DNA of 21,781 bases from Amarolinea aalborgensis (GTDB lineage: Bacteria > Chloroflexota > Anaerolineae > SSC4 > Amarolineaceae). Below the pieces are notes generated by a model that was given only the letters and a program-made list of their open reading frames with translations, ran no database searches and was not told the DNA's origin. A program made the translations under genes and the position numbers. The stretch is taken from the NCBI RefSeq assembly GCF_900491745.1, contig NZ_UETR01000048.1:1-21781 (forward strand). Direction: 5' to 3'. This document shows, one piece after another, positions 8,266 to 15,554 of the stretch (within the stretch, counting starts at the first letter, position 1; each line of letters begins with the position of its first letter).

Positions 8266-8480
8266 TCTGTCCTTGGCACCTGAGAGATTTTCGCCGCTTG
8301 TGCGGGAAATTGCCCCGTCGGTGCGACTGCGCGATGACCGCGCAGTCGGCTCTCCAGAGTGCTGTCCCAGTGCGATCTTTTTGCCTGAGAGATTGCCTGC
8401 CAGCCCCGGTGTTTCTGGTCAGAGTGCCCCTTCGGCGACCTGGGCATTACCCCAGGTGCTCTCTCGCGCTGATCATCCAG
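8265..8480 (-). promoter_or_regulatory. Tandem glycine riboswitch (two aptamers)
   Basis: Read on the minus strand, the leader carries both sets of hallmark glycine-aptamer motifs. Aptamer 1 (~8480-8362): GCGAGAG, CGCCGAAGGGGCA, ATCTCTCAGGCAAAAAGATC, then GGGACAG. Aptamer 2 (~8359-8265): CTCTGGAGAGCC, a 10-bp perfect hairpin (CGACTGCGCG with CGCGCAGTCG), CACCGACGGGGCAA, ATCTCTCAGGTGCC and GGACAGAG. The linker is only a couple of nucleotides. Glycine binding would be expected to prevent termination at the hairpin downstream and switch on gcvT-H-PA-PB (established for this class; inferred here). Aptamer 2 has GACGGGG where the usual motif is GAAGGGG. Confidence 0.95.
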
Positions 8481-8560
8481 CCATGATGTTCATGAAAACA
8501 GCTTCTTGTTCGTAGTACGTAATCTGAACCTACTGATCGGTTCCTCAAGTTCCTGCGCCT

Positions 8561-8589
8561 ATCATAACATACGTTGGTACTAGTGTCAA
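8561..8589 (-). promoter_or_regulatory. Sigma-70-type promoter of the gcv operon
   Basis: On the minus strand there is TTGACA (8589-8584), a 17-nt spacer, and TATGAT (8566-8561). The −35 matches consensus fully and the −10 in five of six positions. Transcription should begin near 8554, giving a leader of about 395 nt that contains the glycine riboswitch. The −35 box lies inside one copy of a 16-bp direct repeat. Confidence 0.8.
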
Positions 8590-8628
8590 TGCCCTTGTTC
8601 GTGGGTGTTGGCGTCAATGCCCTTGTTC
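8585..8628. repeat. 16-bp direct repeat spanning gene end and −35 box
   Basis: GTCAATGCCCTTGTTC occurs at 8585-8600 and again at 8613-8628, a 28-bp period. On the minus strand the first-read copy (8628-8613) carries the last codons and TGA stop of the 126-residue gene. The second copy provides most of the gcv −35 hexamer (TTGAC). It may be a tandem duplication or a pair of operator sites. Confidence 0.75.
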
Positions 8629-8994
8629 TGGATCGGCCAATCTATCCTCGATGGTCAGCGTTGTTTTCCCGGTTTCGCGCAGCAGCATTTCAATGGTTAG
8701 CGCGTGTGACCCCGCAGTCAGCGGCTGGCCGACGCCAATCAAGGTGATGTCTGCATTGATCGGCCAATCGAAAGGGTATTCCGGTGCGACTCTTTCGACA
8801 GAACGCGTGCCCTTGCGCGTGTGCAGCAGAAGATTGTCACCCTCATATTTTCGGCTGTTCACCGTCAATGGGCCAAGACCCAGGAGGGTGCTCGGCGCCA
8901 GGCGGTTGCGCAGCGTGAATTCAAAGCCGTCATGGCGGTTGCGCAAGCTGCCTTGCAGGTATAAGCGACGTAACAAAGCGGGTGGTATGGGCAT
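8614..8994 (-). CDS. Uncharacterised 126-residue conserved-looking protein
   Basis: I do not recognise a characterised family. The protein has no signal peptide or membrane segment. It looks beta-rich, with alternating hydrophobics (GFEFTLRNRLAPSTLLGLGPLTVN; ADITLIGVGQPLTAGSHALTIEML), suggesting a beta-sandwich or immunoglobulin-like fold. The start MPIPPALLRRLYLQGSLRN is a plausible natural N-terminus, with AAAGG just upstream of the ATG. It sits 30 nt behind the SDR reductase stop and so is probably co-transcribed with thiolase and reductase. That suggests a role linked to acyl-CoA or lipid metabolism, but that is guilt by association only. The gene ends inside a direct-repeat copy near the gcv promoter. 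Confidence 0.6.
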   Translation of the reverse strand: MPIPPALLRRLYLQGSLRNRHDGFEFTLRNRLAPSTLLGLGPLTVNSRKYEGDNLLLHTRKGTRSVERVAPEYPFDWPINADITLIGVGQPLTAGSHALTIEMLLRETGKTTLTIEDRLADPEQGH

Positions 8995-9024
8995 AAGCCT
9001 TTCTCTGGAGTCTGCCTGGAATGA

Positions 9025-9765
9025 CTAGACGACTGCGCCGCCATCCACGTGCAAGACATGGCCGGTGATATAAGCGGCTTCGTCGCTGGCTAAGAAGACA
9101 TAGGCATTGGCGATGTCCTCCGGTCGGCCCAAGCGGCGCAGCGAGATTTTGGCCTTCAGTTCCTCCATCACTTTGTCCGGGATGCCGGCCAGCATCTCAG
9201 TACTGATGAAACCAGGCGCCACGGCATTGACTCGCACCCCCTTTGGGCCTAATTCGCGCGCCCACACCCTGGTCATGCCGATGACGCCGGCCTTACTAGC
9301 CACATAATTAGTTTGCCCGTAATTGCCAGAGACGCCCACCACCGATGACGCATTGAGGATCACGCCGCTCCCCTGGGCCGCCAGCAGCGGCGCAACGGCC
9401 TGGGTACAGTTGAAAACGCCTTTCAAGTTGACATTGATGACGAAATCAAAATCTTGCTCGGTCATTTTCAGCAGGCTGCGGTCACGTAGAACGCCGGCGT
9501 TGTTGACCAGCACATCAATCCGCCCAAAGTGCGCCTGCGCCGCCTGCACCAGCGCGTCCACGCTGGCGCGATCGGTCACATCAACCTGCACAAATAGCGC
9601 CCGCCCGCCGGCTGTGCGAATGTCAGCGGCTGTCTGTTCGCCGCCGGCCGCGTCCATGTCGCACACGATGACCTGCGCGCCTTCGGCGGCAAAGGCCAGG
9701 GCCGTGGCGCGGCCGATGCCGCGCGCCGAACCGGTAATCAACGCAACTCTATCCTGTAAACGCAT
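9025..9765 (-). CDS. fabG: SDR-family 3-oxoacyl-ACP / acetoacetyl-CoA reductase
   Basis: This 246-residue classical short-chain dehydrogenase reduces a 3-oxoacyl thioester to the 3-hydroxyacyl form. It has the cofactor loop TGSARGIG (11-18), NNAG (88-91), and the catalytic S141, Y154 and K158 (YVASK). The C-terminal YITGHVLHVDGG is typical of FabG/PhaB. Nine extra codons exist upstream, but the ATG at 9765 has TAGGAG 6 nt before it and fits the family N-terminus. Being directly downstream of a thiolase favours an acetoacetyl-CoA reductase (PhaB-like) role over fatty-acid synthesis, since no ACP or FabD/FabF is nearby. FabG and PhaB cannot be separated by eye, and D37 in VIVCDMD leaves NADH versus NADPH open. 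Confidence 0.9.
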   Translation of the reverse strand: MRLQDRVALITGSARGIGRATALAFAAEGAQVIVCDMDAAGGEQTAADIRTAGGRALFVQVDVTDRASVDALVQAAQAHFGRIDVLVNNAGVLRDRSLLKMTEQDFDFVINVNLKGVFNCTQAVAPLLAAQGSGVILNASSVVGVSGNYGQTNYVASKAGVIGMTRVWARELGPKGVRVNAVAPGFISTEMLAGIPDKVMEELKAKISLRRLGRPEDIANAYVFLASDEAAYITGHVLHVDGGAVV

Positions 9766-9843
9766 GCAGTCTCCTAATTTTCCGAGCGGCACGGGGATCT
9801 CGGCGCCGTGAGCCGGCGCAGAGGTGATTTCTCTGGATCTTAG

Positions 9844-11037
<1,194 letters not shown>

Positions 11038-11085
11038 AGACGCCTTTCCATGCCTGGTTGAGGTCAACAAATGGTCGCAGGTCGC

Positions 11086-11781
11086 TTACAGCGTGGCGGC
11101 AAACGCACGCAATTGCTCACCGGCTGCGCCGACAATCGGCGGTCCGTGACCCACACAGAGCACATCTACATCGAGTTTCGCCAATCGCCGGATAGATTCA
11201 ACCGCCAAGACGGCGCTTGGCGTCAAGAAGCCGATCGGAGGAGTCAGACGCCCGCCGTAGTGCGCCAGCGCATCTGCGGCGATCAAAATTTTGCGCTCTG
11301 GATGATAGAGCGCTATTTGCCCGGGCGCGTGACCGGGCGCGTGCACAACCTGGAATCCTTCAGGCAGCATTTGCCGATCAAGCACCATGTCATCCACCGC
11401 CGTGGGCCGGTAGACAAAGATCACGCGGTCCATGAGTCGAAACAACGGCGTCATGGCGTAACCCAGGGGTGATTTGGCCAAGGCGCGCCGGCGCTGACCG
11501 GTCACCCCGGGCGCCTCGGCCGCATGGGCAATGACCAGGGCGCCGGTGGCGGCGTGAATCTGGGCCAGGCCGCCGACATGATCGAAATCGGCATGGGTGA
11601 CAATAATCCGATTAACGGCGCGTGGTCCATGCCCGGCATCGCCCAACGCTTTGAGAATGGTAAAGGCATCCCACGGCATGCCGGTATCAATCAGAGTCAA
11701 GCCATCTGGGCGTTGCCAGAGGTACACATTGACCCCGCGCACCTCGTTGACCAGCCACAGGTTGGGCACGATCTCCCGCAT
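11086..11781 (-). CDS. MBL-fold metallo-hydrolase
   Basis: This 231-residue metallo-beta-lactamase-fold protein resembles the glyoxalase-II-like group. The metal site reads THADFDHVGG: H63, D65, D67 and H68, so the usual HxHxDH is HxDxDH here. Further ligands are suggested by GHAPGQIALYH, the AADAL strand that follows it and the C-terminal GHGPPI. No signal peptide is seen, so it is probably cytoplasmic; the substrate is unknown. It begins 4 nt after the pyrophosphatase stop, with GGGAGG inside the end of that gene, so the two are almost certainly co-transcribed. A thioesterase or hydroxyacylglutathione-hydrolase-like role would fit the acyl-CoA neighbours but is not shown. Confidence 0.85.
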   Translation of the reverse strand: MREIVPNLWLVNEVRGVNVYLWQRPDGLTLIDTGMPWDAFTILKALGDAGHGPRAVNRIIVTHADFDHVGGLAQIHAATGALVIAHAAEAPGVTGQRRRALAKSPLGYAMTPLFRLMDRVIFVYRPTAVDDMVLDRQMLPEGFQVVHAPGHAPGQIALYHPERKILIAADALAHYGGRLTPPIGFLTPSAVLAVESIRRLAKLDVDVLCVGHGPPIVGAAGEQLRAFAATL

Positions 11782-11785
11782 ACCG

Positions 11786-12328
11786 TCACAGGCCTCCCAT
11801 GTGGAAGCGATCCTGGTAAAGCTTCATCGAGCGCAGGATTTCGGCCTTGGCCACTTCGGCGTTTTCCCAACCGATCGGCTTGGTGCGCATACCTTCCAGG
11901 TCCTTGTAGACTTCGAAAAAGTGCGCCACTTCCACCAGGTAGTGCTTGGGAATATCGGTGATGTCGTGATAGTCGGCAAAGATCGGGTCACGCGCGGGAA
12001 CGGCCAGAATCTTGTCATCCGCCACGTCTCTGTCCAACATGCGGAAAATCCCAATCGGCCGCGCTTCGATGATGCAGCCAGGGAAGGTCGGCTCGTTGAT
12101 CATCACCAGGATGTCCAGCGGATCGCCGTCATCGTAGAAAGTTTGCGGAATCAAGCCATAGTCGCCCGGATAATAGAGCGACGAGTAGAGCACGCGGTCG
12201 AGCTTGAGGACGCCAAACTCCTTGTTGTATTCGAACTTATTCCGGCTGCCTTTGGGAATTTCCACCAGCGTGTAGACAATGTCGGGGGAACTTGGGCCAC
12301 TGCGCAGTTCGCGCCATAGATTCATCAT
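11786..12328 (-). CDS. ppa: Soluble inorganic pyrophosphatase (family I)
   Basis: This ~181-residue enzyme hydrolyses PPi to two phosphates. The family-I signature DDGDPLDILV is present at about 65-74 (counted from the second Met), with the usual VEIPKGSRNKFEY, YYPGDYGLIP and ARPIGIFRMLD segments. The C-terminal half with HFFEVYKDLEG also fits. The open frame reaches 12367, but the natural start is one of two adjacent ATGs at 12328 or 12325, following AAGGAAAAAGAACG. It lies 42 nt behind the last BMC-P gene and 4 nt before the MBL gene, so it appears to belong to the transcript leaving the microcompartment cluster. Pyrophosphatases are not normal BMC cargo; no encapsulation peptide is visible. 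Confidence 0.95.
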   Translation of the reverse strand: MMNLWRELRSGPSSPDIVYTLVEIPKGSRNKFEYNKEFGVLKLDRVLYSSLYYPGDYGLIPQTFYDDGDPLDILVMINEPTFPGCIIEARPIGIFRMLDRDVADDKILAVPARDPIFADYHDITDIPKHYLVEVAHFFEVYKDLEGMRTKPIGWENAEVAKAEILRSMKLYQDRFHMGGL

Positions 12329-12370
12329 ATCGTTCTTTTTCCTTCTTTTTCCTTGTTCACAGACCAAATT

Positions 12371-12643
12371 TCATGCGTTGAGTTCAACGCTGTCTAGAAT
12401 ACCAACCACCACCGAAATGATGGGCGCATCGGCAATGCCTGTGATCTGGCGCGCGCCGCTGCCTTCGCGCAGGACCAACACCGTATCGCCAATACCCGCT
12501 TGCGCATGATCCAGCGCCACAAAATCAGCGTCCGGTTTGTCCCCAGGCAGATGCAGCGGCTGCACGATCAGCAGCTTGTAACCGGTATAGGCCGGATGTT
12601 TGATTGTTGACACCAGGGTGCCGATGACTTTCGCGATAATCAT
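12371..12643 (-). CDS. BMC-P pentameric shell protein (EutN/CcmL family)
   Basis: This 90-residue protein should form a pentamer capping the icosahedral vertices of a microcompartment. The start MIIAKVIGTLVSTIKHPAYTG matches the N-terminal strand of EutN/CcmL proteins. YKLLIVQPL, FVALDHAQAGIGDTVLVLREG and the closing ISVVVGILDSVEL are the canonical beta-barrel segments. It is the most downstream shell gene in the operon and one of three paralogues here. Notably, no Shine-Dalgarno is seen: a heptamer array ends 6 nt before the ATG and the preceding bases read TTGACCT. Translation may therefore depend on coupling or on a weak site. Confidence 0.93.
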   Translation of the reverse strand: MIIAKVIGTLVSTIKHPAYTGYKLLIVQPLHLPGDKPDADFVALDHAQAGIGDTVLVLREGSGARQITGIADAPIISVVVGILDSVELNA

Positions 12644-12649
12644 AGGTCA

Positions 12650-12670
12650 AGGTCGGAGATCAGAGATCGG
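12650..12670. repeat. Heptanucleotide array, 3 units, inverted orientation
   Basis: Read on the minus strand this is CCGATCT CTGATCT CCGACCT, the same unit family as at 154-223 and 3492-3519. It occupies the place where the ribosome-binding site of the BMC-P gene would be expected. Confidence 0.65.
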
Positions 12671-12740
12671 TCATGGTTCCGCACGTTGTACGCTGCACTT
12701 TTCATCTCAGTCGCCCATGCACTCGGCGCACAACCGTGGA

Positions 12741-12790
12741 TGAAAACAGGCCATCCGTGAGGATCCGTGTTCATCCGCGGCCTGTTTTCA
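12741..12790. repeat. 12-bp inverted repeat with internal ATCCGTG copies
   Basis: TGAAAACAGGCC (12741-12752) pairs perfectly with GGCCTGTTTTCA (12779-12790) around a 26-nt centre. The centre contains ATCCGTG twice and a variant ATCCGCG. The right arm includes the TGA stop of the BMC-P gene ending at 12788. There is no T-run after the stem on either strand, so an intrinsic terminator is unlikely. It resembles a dispersed intergenic palindrome and may act as an mRNA processing or stability element. Confidence 0.6.
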
Positions 12791-13087
12791 AGTTAGCTCG
12801 AGCGCCAAATCGTCGTCCACTTCTACCGTCTCGACGATGCCCACCACGGCCAGGTCAATGGGCAGCATGGCGGTGGTGGTGTAGGCCAGCATGGCTTCAC
12901 GCGAGCGCATCAAGCAAACGATGTCGTTCAGGCCGGCGCTCAAGCGCGGCGTGTCCACGGCAACCTGCAGGGCGCCGCGCGGTTGCAGATGCTTGTCAAG
13001 CGGCTGCACTACCAGCAGTTTGGCGCCTTCCAAGCCCGCATATTTTTGTGTCGCCACGGCTGTGCCAACAATTTTGCCCAGGATCAC
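12788..13087 (-). CDS. BMC-P pentameric shell protein (EutN/CcmL family)
   Basis: This 99-residue vertex protein is the second of three paralogues. It opens MILGKIVGTAVATQKYAGLEG and continues KLLVVQPLD, QVAVDTPRLSAGLNDIVCLMRS and DLAVVGIVETVEV, the full EutN/CcmL barrel pattern. The acidic C-terminal tail (EVDDDLALELT) is longer than in the other two. The start is GTG with only a weak purine stretch (GGGAGCAGGG) upstream; a later ATG would remove the first strand, so GTG is preferred. It follows the BMC-T gene by 54 nt and is separated from the next BMC-P by a 144-nt spacer holding an inverted repeat and a heptamer array. Confidence 0.93.
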   Translation of the reverse strand: MILGKIVGTAVATQKYAGLEGAKLLVVQPLDKHLQPRGALQVAVDTPRLSAGLNDIVCLMRSREAMLAYTTTAMLPIDLAVVGIVETVEVDDDLALELT

Positions 13088-13115
13088 GCGCGGCCCTGCT
13101 CCCTCGCCATCAGAA

Positions 13116-13139
13116 TCCCGATTTCTCCCGATTCCCGAT
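13116..13139. repeat. Short TCCCGAT heptamer repeat
   Basis: TCCCGAT occurs three times (13116-13122, 13126-13132, 13133-13139), the last two adjacent. It may be a degenerate relative of the CCGATCT arrays. It lies between BMC-T and the second BMC-P gene, just after the BMC-T stop in the transcription direction. Confidence 0.4.
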
Positions 13140-13141
13140 GC

Positions 13142-13762
13142 TCACTTGCCTTTGAGCTGGCTAATCGCATCCACGGCGGCGGCTCTAGCCGCCACGATCT
13201 CCGCCTCCGTGCCGGACATCCACATGCGCCCATAGCGGCCGACAGACGAAATGTGCACCAACTTGATATTGGCAGCCTTTTCGGCCTCATTCGCAGCCAG
13301 GTTGATGTAGGCCGCAGGCGCGACTTCCAACACCAACATCGTTTCGCCCGCGACGATCATAGCGCCGCGACGGAAGCGGTTGAGCAGCTGCGCCTGGTAC
13401 GAGTCCACGTTGGTGATCACCTGCACCGACGCTACTTCAGGCTTCACGCGGTCTTCCTCGCGCAAACCGAGGCGCTGCAAAACAATGCGGCCAGCCTCGA
13501 TCACCTCGGCTTGCGCCAGCGAGTGCACCTCGAACATGCCAAATTCGCGCTCCACGATCTGTGCGCCCGGTTTGGCGTCAGTGCTCTTGACGGCAATGTC
13601 AACTACGCGAAAGACTTCGTTGCCGGGCGCCATCTCAACGTAGAGCGAAGCCATGCCCTCCACGGGCAAGTCGCCTTGCGTGATGGTGCCCACAAACGCC
13701 GCGTACTGTGGCTGCATGCGGTCGAGAAAGCAGTAGGCGCGTAACGAAAATTCATCGGCCAT
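13142..13762 (-). CDS. BMC-T tandem-domain trimeric shell protein
   Basis: This 206-residue protein has two consecutive BMC domains (~1-105 and ~106-206), so a trimer mimics the hexameric shell tile. Domain 1 reads RAYCFLDRMQPQYAAFVG and ASLYVEMAPGNEVFRVVDIA. Domain 2 has PEVASVQVITNVDSYQAQLL, GAMIVAGETMLVLEVAP and LAANEAEKAANIKLVHISS. By recall it resembles the BMC-T type of the Haliangium ochraceum shell, a CsoS1D-like stacking trimer with a large gated pore; I cannot run the alignment. The open frame extends 19 codons upstream, but the ATG at 13762 has GGGGAG before it and gives the family N-terminus. It is the only BMC-T in the window and a candidate conduit for large cofactors or sugar phosphates. 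Confidence 0.92.
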   Translation of the reverse strand: MADEFSLRAYCFLDRMQPQYAAFVGTITQGDLPVEGMASLYVEMAPGNEVFRVVDIAVKSTDAKPGAQIVEREFGMFEVHSLAQAEVIEAGRIVLQRLGLREEDRVKPEVASVQVITNVDSYQAQLLNRFRRGAMIVAGETMLVLEVAPAAYINLAANEAEKAANIKLVHISSVGRYGRMWMSGTEAEIVAARAAAVDAISQLKGK

Positions 13763-13788
13763 AATCGCTCCCCAGCCTGTGAAAAGCT

Positions 13789-14463
13789 CTAGAATCCAAC
13801 ATAGAAAACCTTGACCCAAGTTGGCGTGGCCAACTGCAGCGCCACACCTCCTGGCAGCAGCGCAGCATCCCCAGCAAACATGCGCCGCGTCTGCCCCTGG
13901 GCCGTGATCTCCAACACGCCTTCGACGACGTAATAAATTTCGGCCTGCGCCAGGGTCATGTCACGCGCGCCGGCGCGCCAGCTGCAAACACCCGCGCGCA
14001 GCGGGCTGCCATCCGCGGGGCTGATGACCTCCTGCTGGCGCAGATCCAGGGTTGGCGCCGCGCCAGGCACAAGAGGCGCCGGTTCGGTTGGTCGGCCGCT
14101 GATGACGCTGATATCGTGCGGGCCGGCCGCGTGCCCAGCCGCGGCGTTGGGCGACGCGCCGGAGACGCTGCCCACCCGCTGCAGCACCGCGCTGACGATG
14201 CGCGCCACCAGGTCTTCGGTGTTGAGCGGCGGCGCTGGCGCGGCCGGTTTTTCCCACTGCGGCCCGCGCAGCAGCGCCTCGCGCTTGCCGGCCGCGGACC
14301 AGGCCGGCGTCGGCTCGTGGTTGATTAGGCGCAAGCCCAATTCACGCGCCGCGTCAAGCGCCAGCGCGGTCAACACATCGGTTGGCTCCAACACCAACTC
14401 GGTGCGGCCCTCGTCTTTGACCAGGCGCCGAATGTCGGCCTCGGTGAAGAATCGTCGTGCCAT
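13789..14463 (-). CDS. EutQ-like cupin protein with internal encapsulation-like helix
   Basis: This 224-residue protein has three parts. Residues ~5-50 form a small domain (FFTEADIRRLV; LEPTDVLTALALDAARELGL) that is also present in the RpiB protein here. After an Ala/Pro linker, residues 80-98 (LNTEDLVARIVSAVLQRVG) form an amphipathic helix of encapsulation-peptide type. A second Ala/Gly/Pro linker leads to a C-terminal cupin (~140-224; AEIYYVVEGVLEITAQG, FAGDAALLPGG). This order resembles EutQ of ethanolamine microcompartments, for which acetate kinase activity has been reported. The histidines of a metal cupin are largely absent (AEIYY in place of HxH). If it makes ATP from acetyl phosphate it would need a phosphotransacylase, which is not in the window. 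It starts 22 nt after BMC-H. Confidence 0.85.
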   Translation of the reverse strand: MARRFFTEADIRRLVKDEGRTELVLEPTDVLTALALDAARELGLRLINHEPTPAWSAAGKREALLRGPQWEKPAAPAPPLNTEDLVARIVSAVLQRVGSVSGASPNAAAGHAAGPHDISVISGRPTEPAPLVPGAAPTLDLRQQEVISPADGSPLRAGVCSWRAGARDMTLAQAEIYYVVEGVLEITAQGQTRRMFAGDAALLPGGVALQLATPTWVKVFYVGF

Positions 14464-14485
14464 GGTGGTAGCGACGCCAGCCAGC

Positions 14486-14785
14486 TCAGGCGGCGTCTTC
14501 TCCAGCCTTGGGCAGGATCATCTCCACATCGCCGTGCGGCCGCGGGATGACGTGCACACTGACCAGCTCGCCCACGCGCTGCGCGGCCGCGGCGCCGGCA
14601 TCGGTCGCCGCCTTGACCGCGCCCACATCCCCGCGCACCATCACGGTGACGTAGCCGCCGCCGATGATTTCCTTACCAATCAGGCGTACATTGGCCGCCT
14701 TCACCATCGCGTCGGCCGCTTCGATGGCGCCGACCAGGCCCTTGGTCTCGATCATGCCCAGGGCAATCATCTGAATACTTGCCAT
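14486..14785 (-). CDS. BMC-H hexameric shell protein
   Basis: This 99-residue single-domain BMC protein is the main facet tile of the shell. MASIQMIALGMIETKGLVGAI, AADAMVKAANVRLIGKE and GGGYVTVMVRGDVGAVKAA are canonical. The pore loop is at about 39-44 (EIIGGG), with glycines lining the opening. VHVIPRPH is the usual end of the domain. The frame is open for 19 more codons upstream, but the ATG at 14785 follows AAGGAGAG and gives the standard N-terminus. It is the only BMC-H in the window, directly followed by the cupin. The unrelated DUF2442/DUF4160 pair separates it from the aldehyde dehydrogenase. Confidence 0.97.
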   Translation of the reverse strand: MASIQMIALGMIETKGLVGAIEAADAMVKAANVRLIGKEIIGGGYVTVMVRGDVGAVKAATDAGAAAAQRVGELVSVHVIPRPHGDVEMILPKAGEDAA

Positions 14786-14873
14786 AGTTGATTCTCTCCT
14801 TCTCGAAAAACTGTGTATGTCTGATAGCTTGACAAAGATCATGACCGGGCGGAGGAGTCCAGCGCCATGCTCG

Positions 14874-15257
14874 TTAATGCGTAACTACCGGTTGTTGTCG
14901 GTGGTGGTCGCCATTGGTCGGTAGCAAGGATGAAGGAACTGCGTTCGCCTGCTTCCGTTGTAGAAGCCATTTCTCTAGTGACTCTCGGCTTTCTCCCAAA
15001 CCTCGACCGAGAAGGAGCGTCCGGACGCTCACGTCTTCGTCTAGATCGGGCCAATGAATCCCCTGGCGTTTGATCTCGAAATGATCCCGTTCAGCAGGTG
15101 TGCCGTAGGCGAGGCGCGGAAACCAGAGCACCGGAACCGAAATCGTACGGCCGTCGGCTAAATTAACAGTCAATTCATCATCAGTGACACGGGCGCTCAT
15201 GATTTCTGCCTGTGCCAGTTTGAGGTTAATCAACTCAAGCTCTGCTGCAATACTCAT
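14874..15257 (-). CDS. DUF2442 protein (possible antitoxin partner)
   Basis: This 127-residue protein belongs to DUF2442. The core runs MSARVTDDELTVNLADGRTISVPVLWFPRLAYGTPAERDHFE to GIHWPDLDEDVSVRTLLLG, which is the characteristic pattern. About 20 residues after the core (NAVPSSLLPTNGDHHRQQ) look like non-conserved tail. AAGGAG precedes the ATG. The start lies inside the end of the DUF4160 gene (23-nt overlap), so the two are translationally coupled. DUF4160-DUF2442 pairs are widespread and often listed as candidate toxin-antitoxin or mobile modules; no activity can be read from sequence. DNA composition differs from the shell genes (see findings). Confidence 0.88.
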   Translation of the reverse strand: MSIAAELELINLKLAQAEIMSARVTDDELTVNLADGRTISVPVLWFPRLAYGTPAERDHFEIKRQGIHWPDLDEDVSVRTLLLGRGLGESRESLEKWLLQRKQANAVPSSLLPTNGDHHRQQPVVTH

Positions 15258-15474
15258 CCCACCTACTCCTTAGAATATCCGCATTATCGTTGATGATCCG
15301 CTCAATATCACGCAATTCCTTGGACCGAAAGCCATTGTTGTCTGCCAGTAGAATTGGATCCAGCCAAAACTTAGCCTCCAAACGGTCGCGGCTTACATGA
15401 ACATGCCGCGGTTCTGAGCAGTCATATGACCAGAAAAACAGTCGATACGGGCCGACAATCATCAAAGTTGGCAT
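15235..15474 (-). CDS. DUF4160 protein (possible toxin partner)
   Basis: This 79-residue protein fits DUF4160: MPTLMIVGPYRLFFWSYDCS, then EPRHVHVSRDRLEAKFWLDP with the H-V-H motif, and RDIERIINDNADILRSRWDEYC. Members normally pair with DUF2442, as here. By position it would be the first gene of the pair, 80 nt after the aldehyde dehydrogenase stop. I saw no clear Shine-Dalgarno or promoter in that gap. The function is unknown; the conserved histidines could be catalytic or metal-binding. Together with its partner it interrupts what is otherwise a continuous BMC gene order. Confidence 0.88.
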   Translation of the reverse strand: MPTLMIVGPYRLFFWSYDCSEPRHVHVSRDRLEAKFWLDPILLADNNGFRSKELRDIERIINDNADILRSRWDEYCSRA

Positions 15475-15554
15475 AGACGTGGGGCAAGATATCCTAAACT
15501 AATTCTCCATGTTCCGCACACTCAAGACCAAGGCCTCGCGGGTCAATAAGAATG

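Noticed and set aside
15475..15554. Promoter for the DUF4160-DUF2442 pair
   Set aside because: Only weak hexamers (TTGAGT, then TAGTTT at 18 nt) were found.
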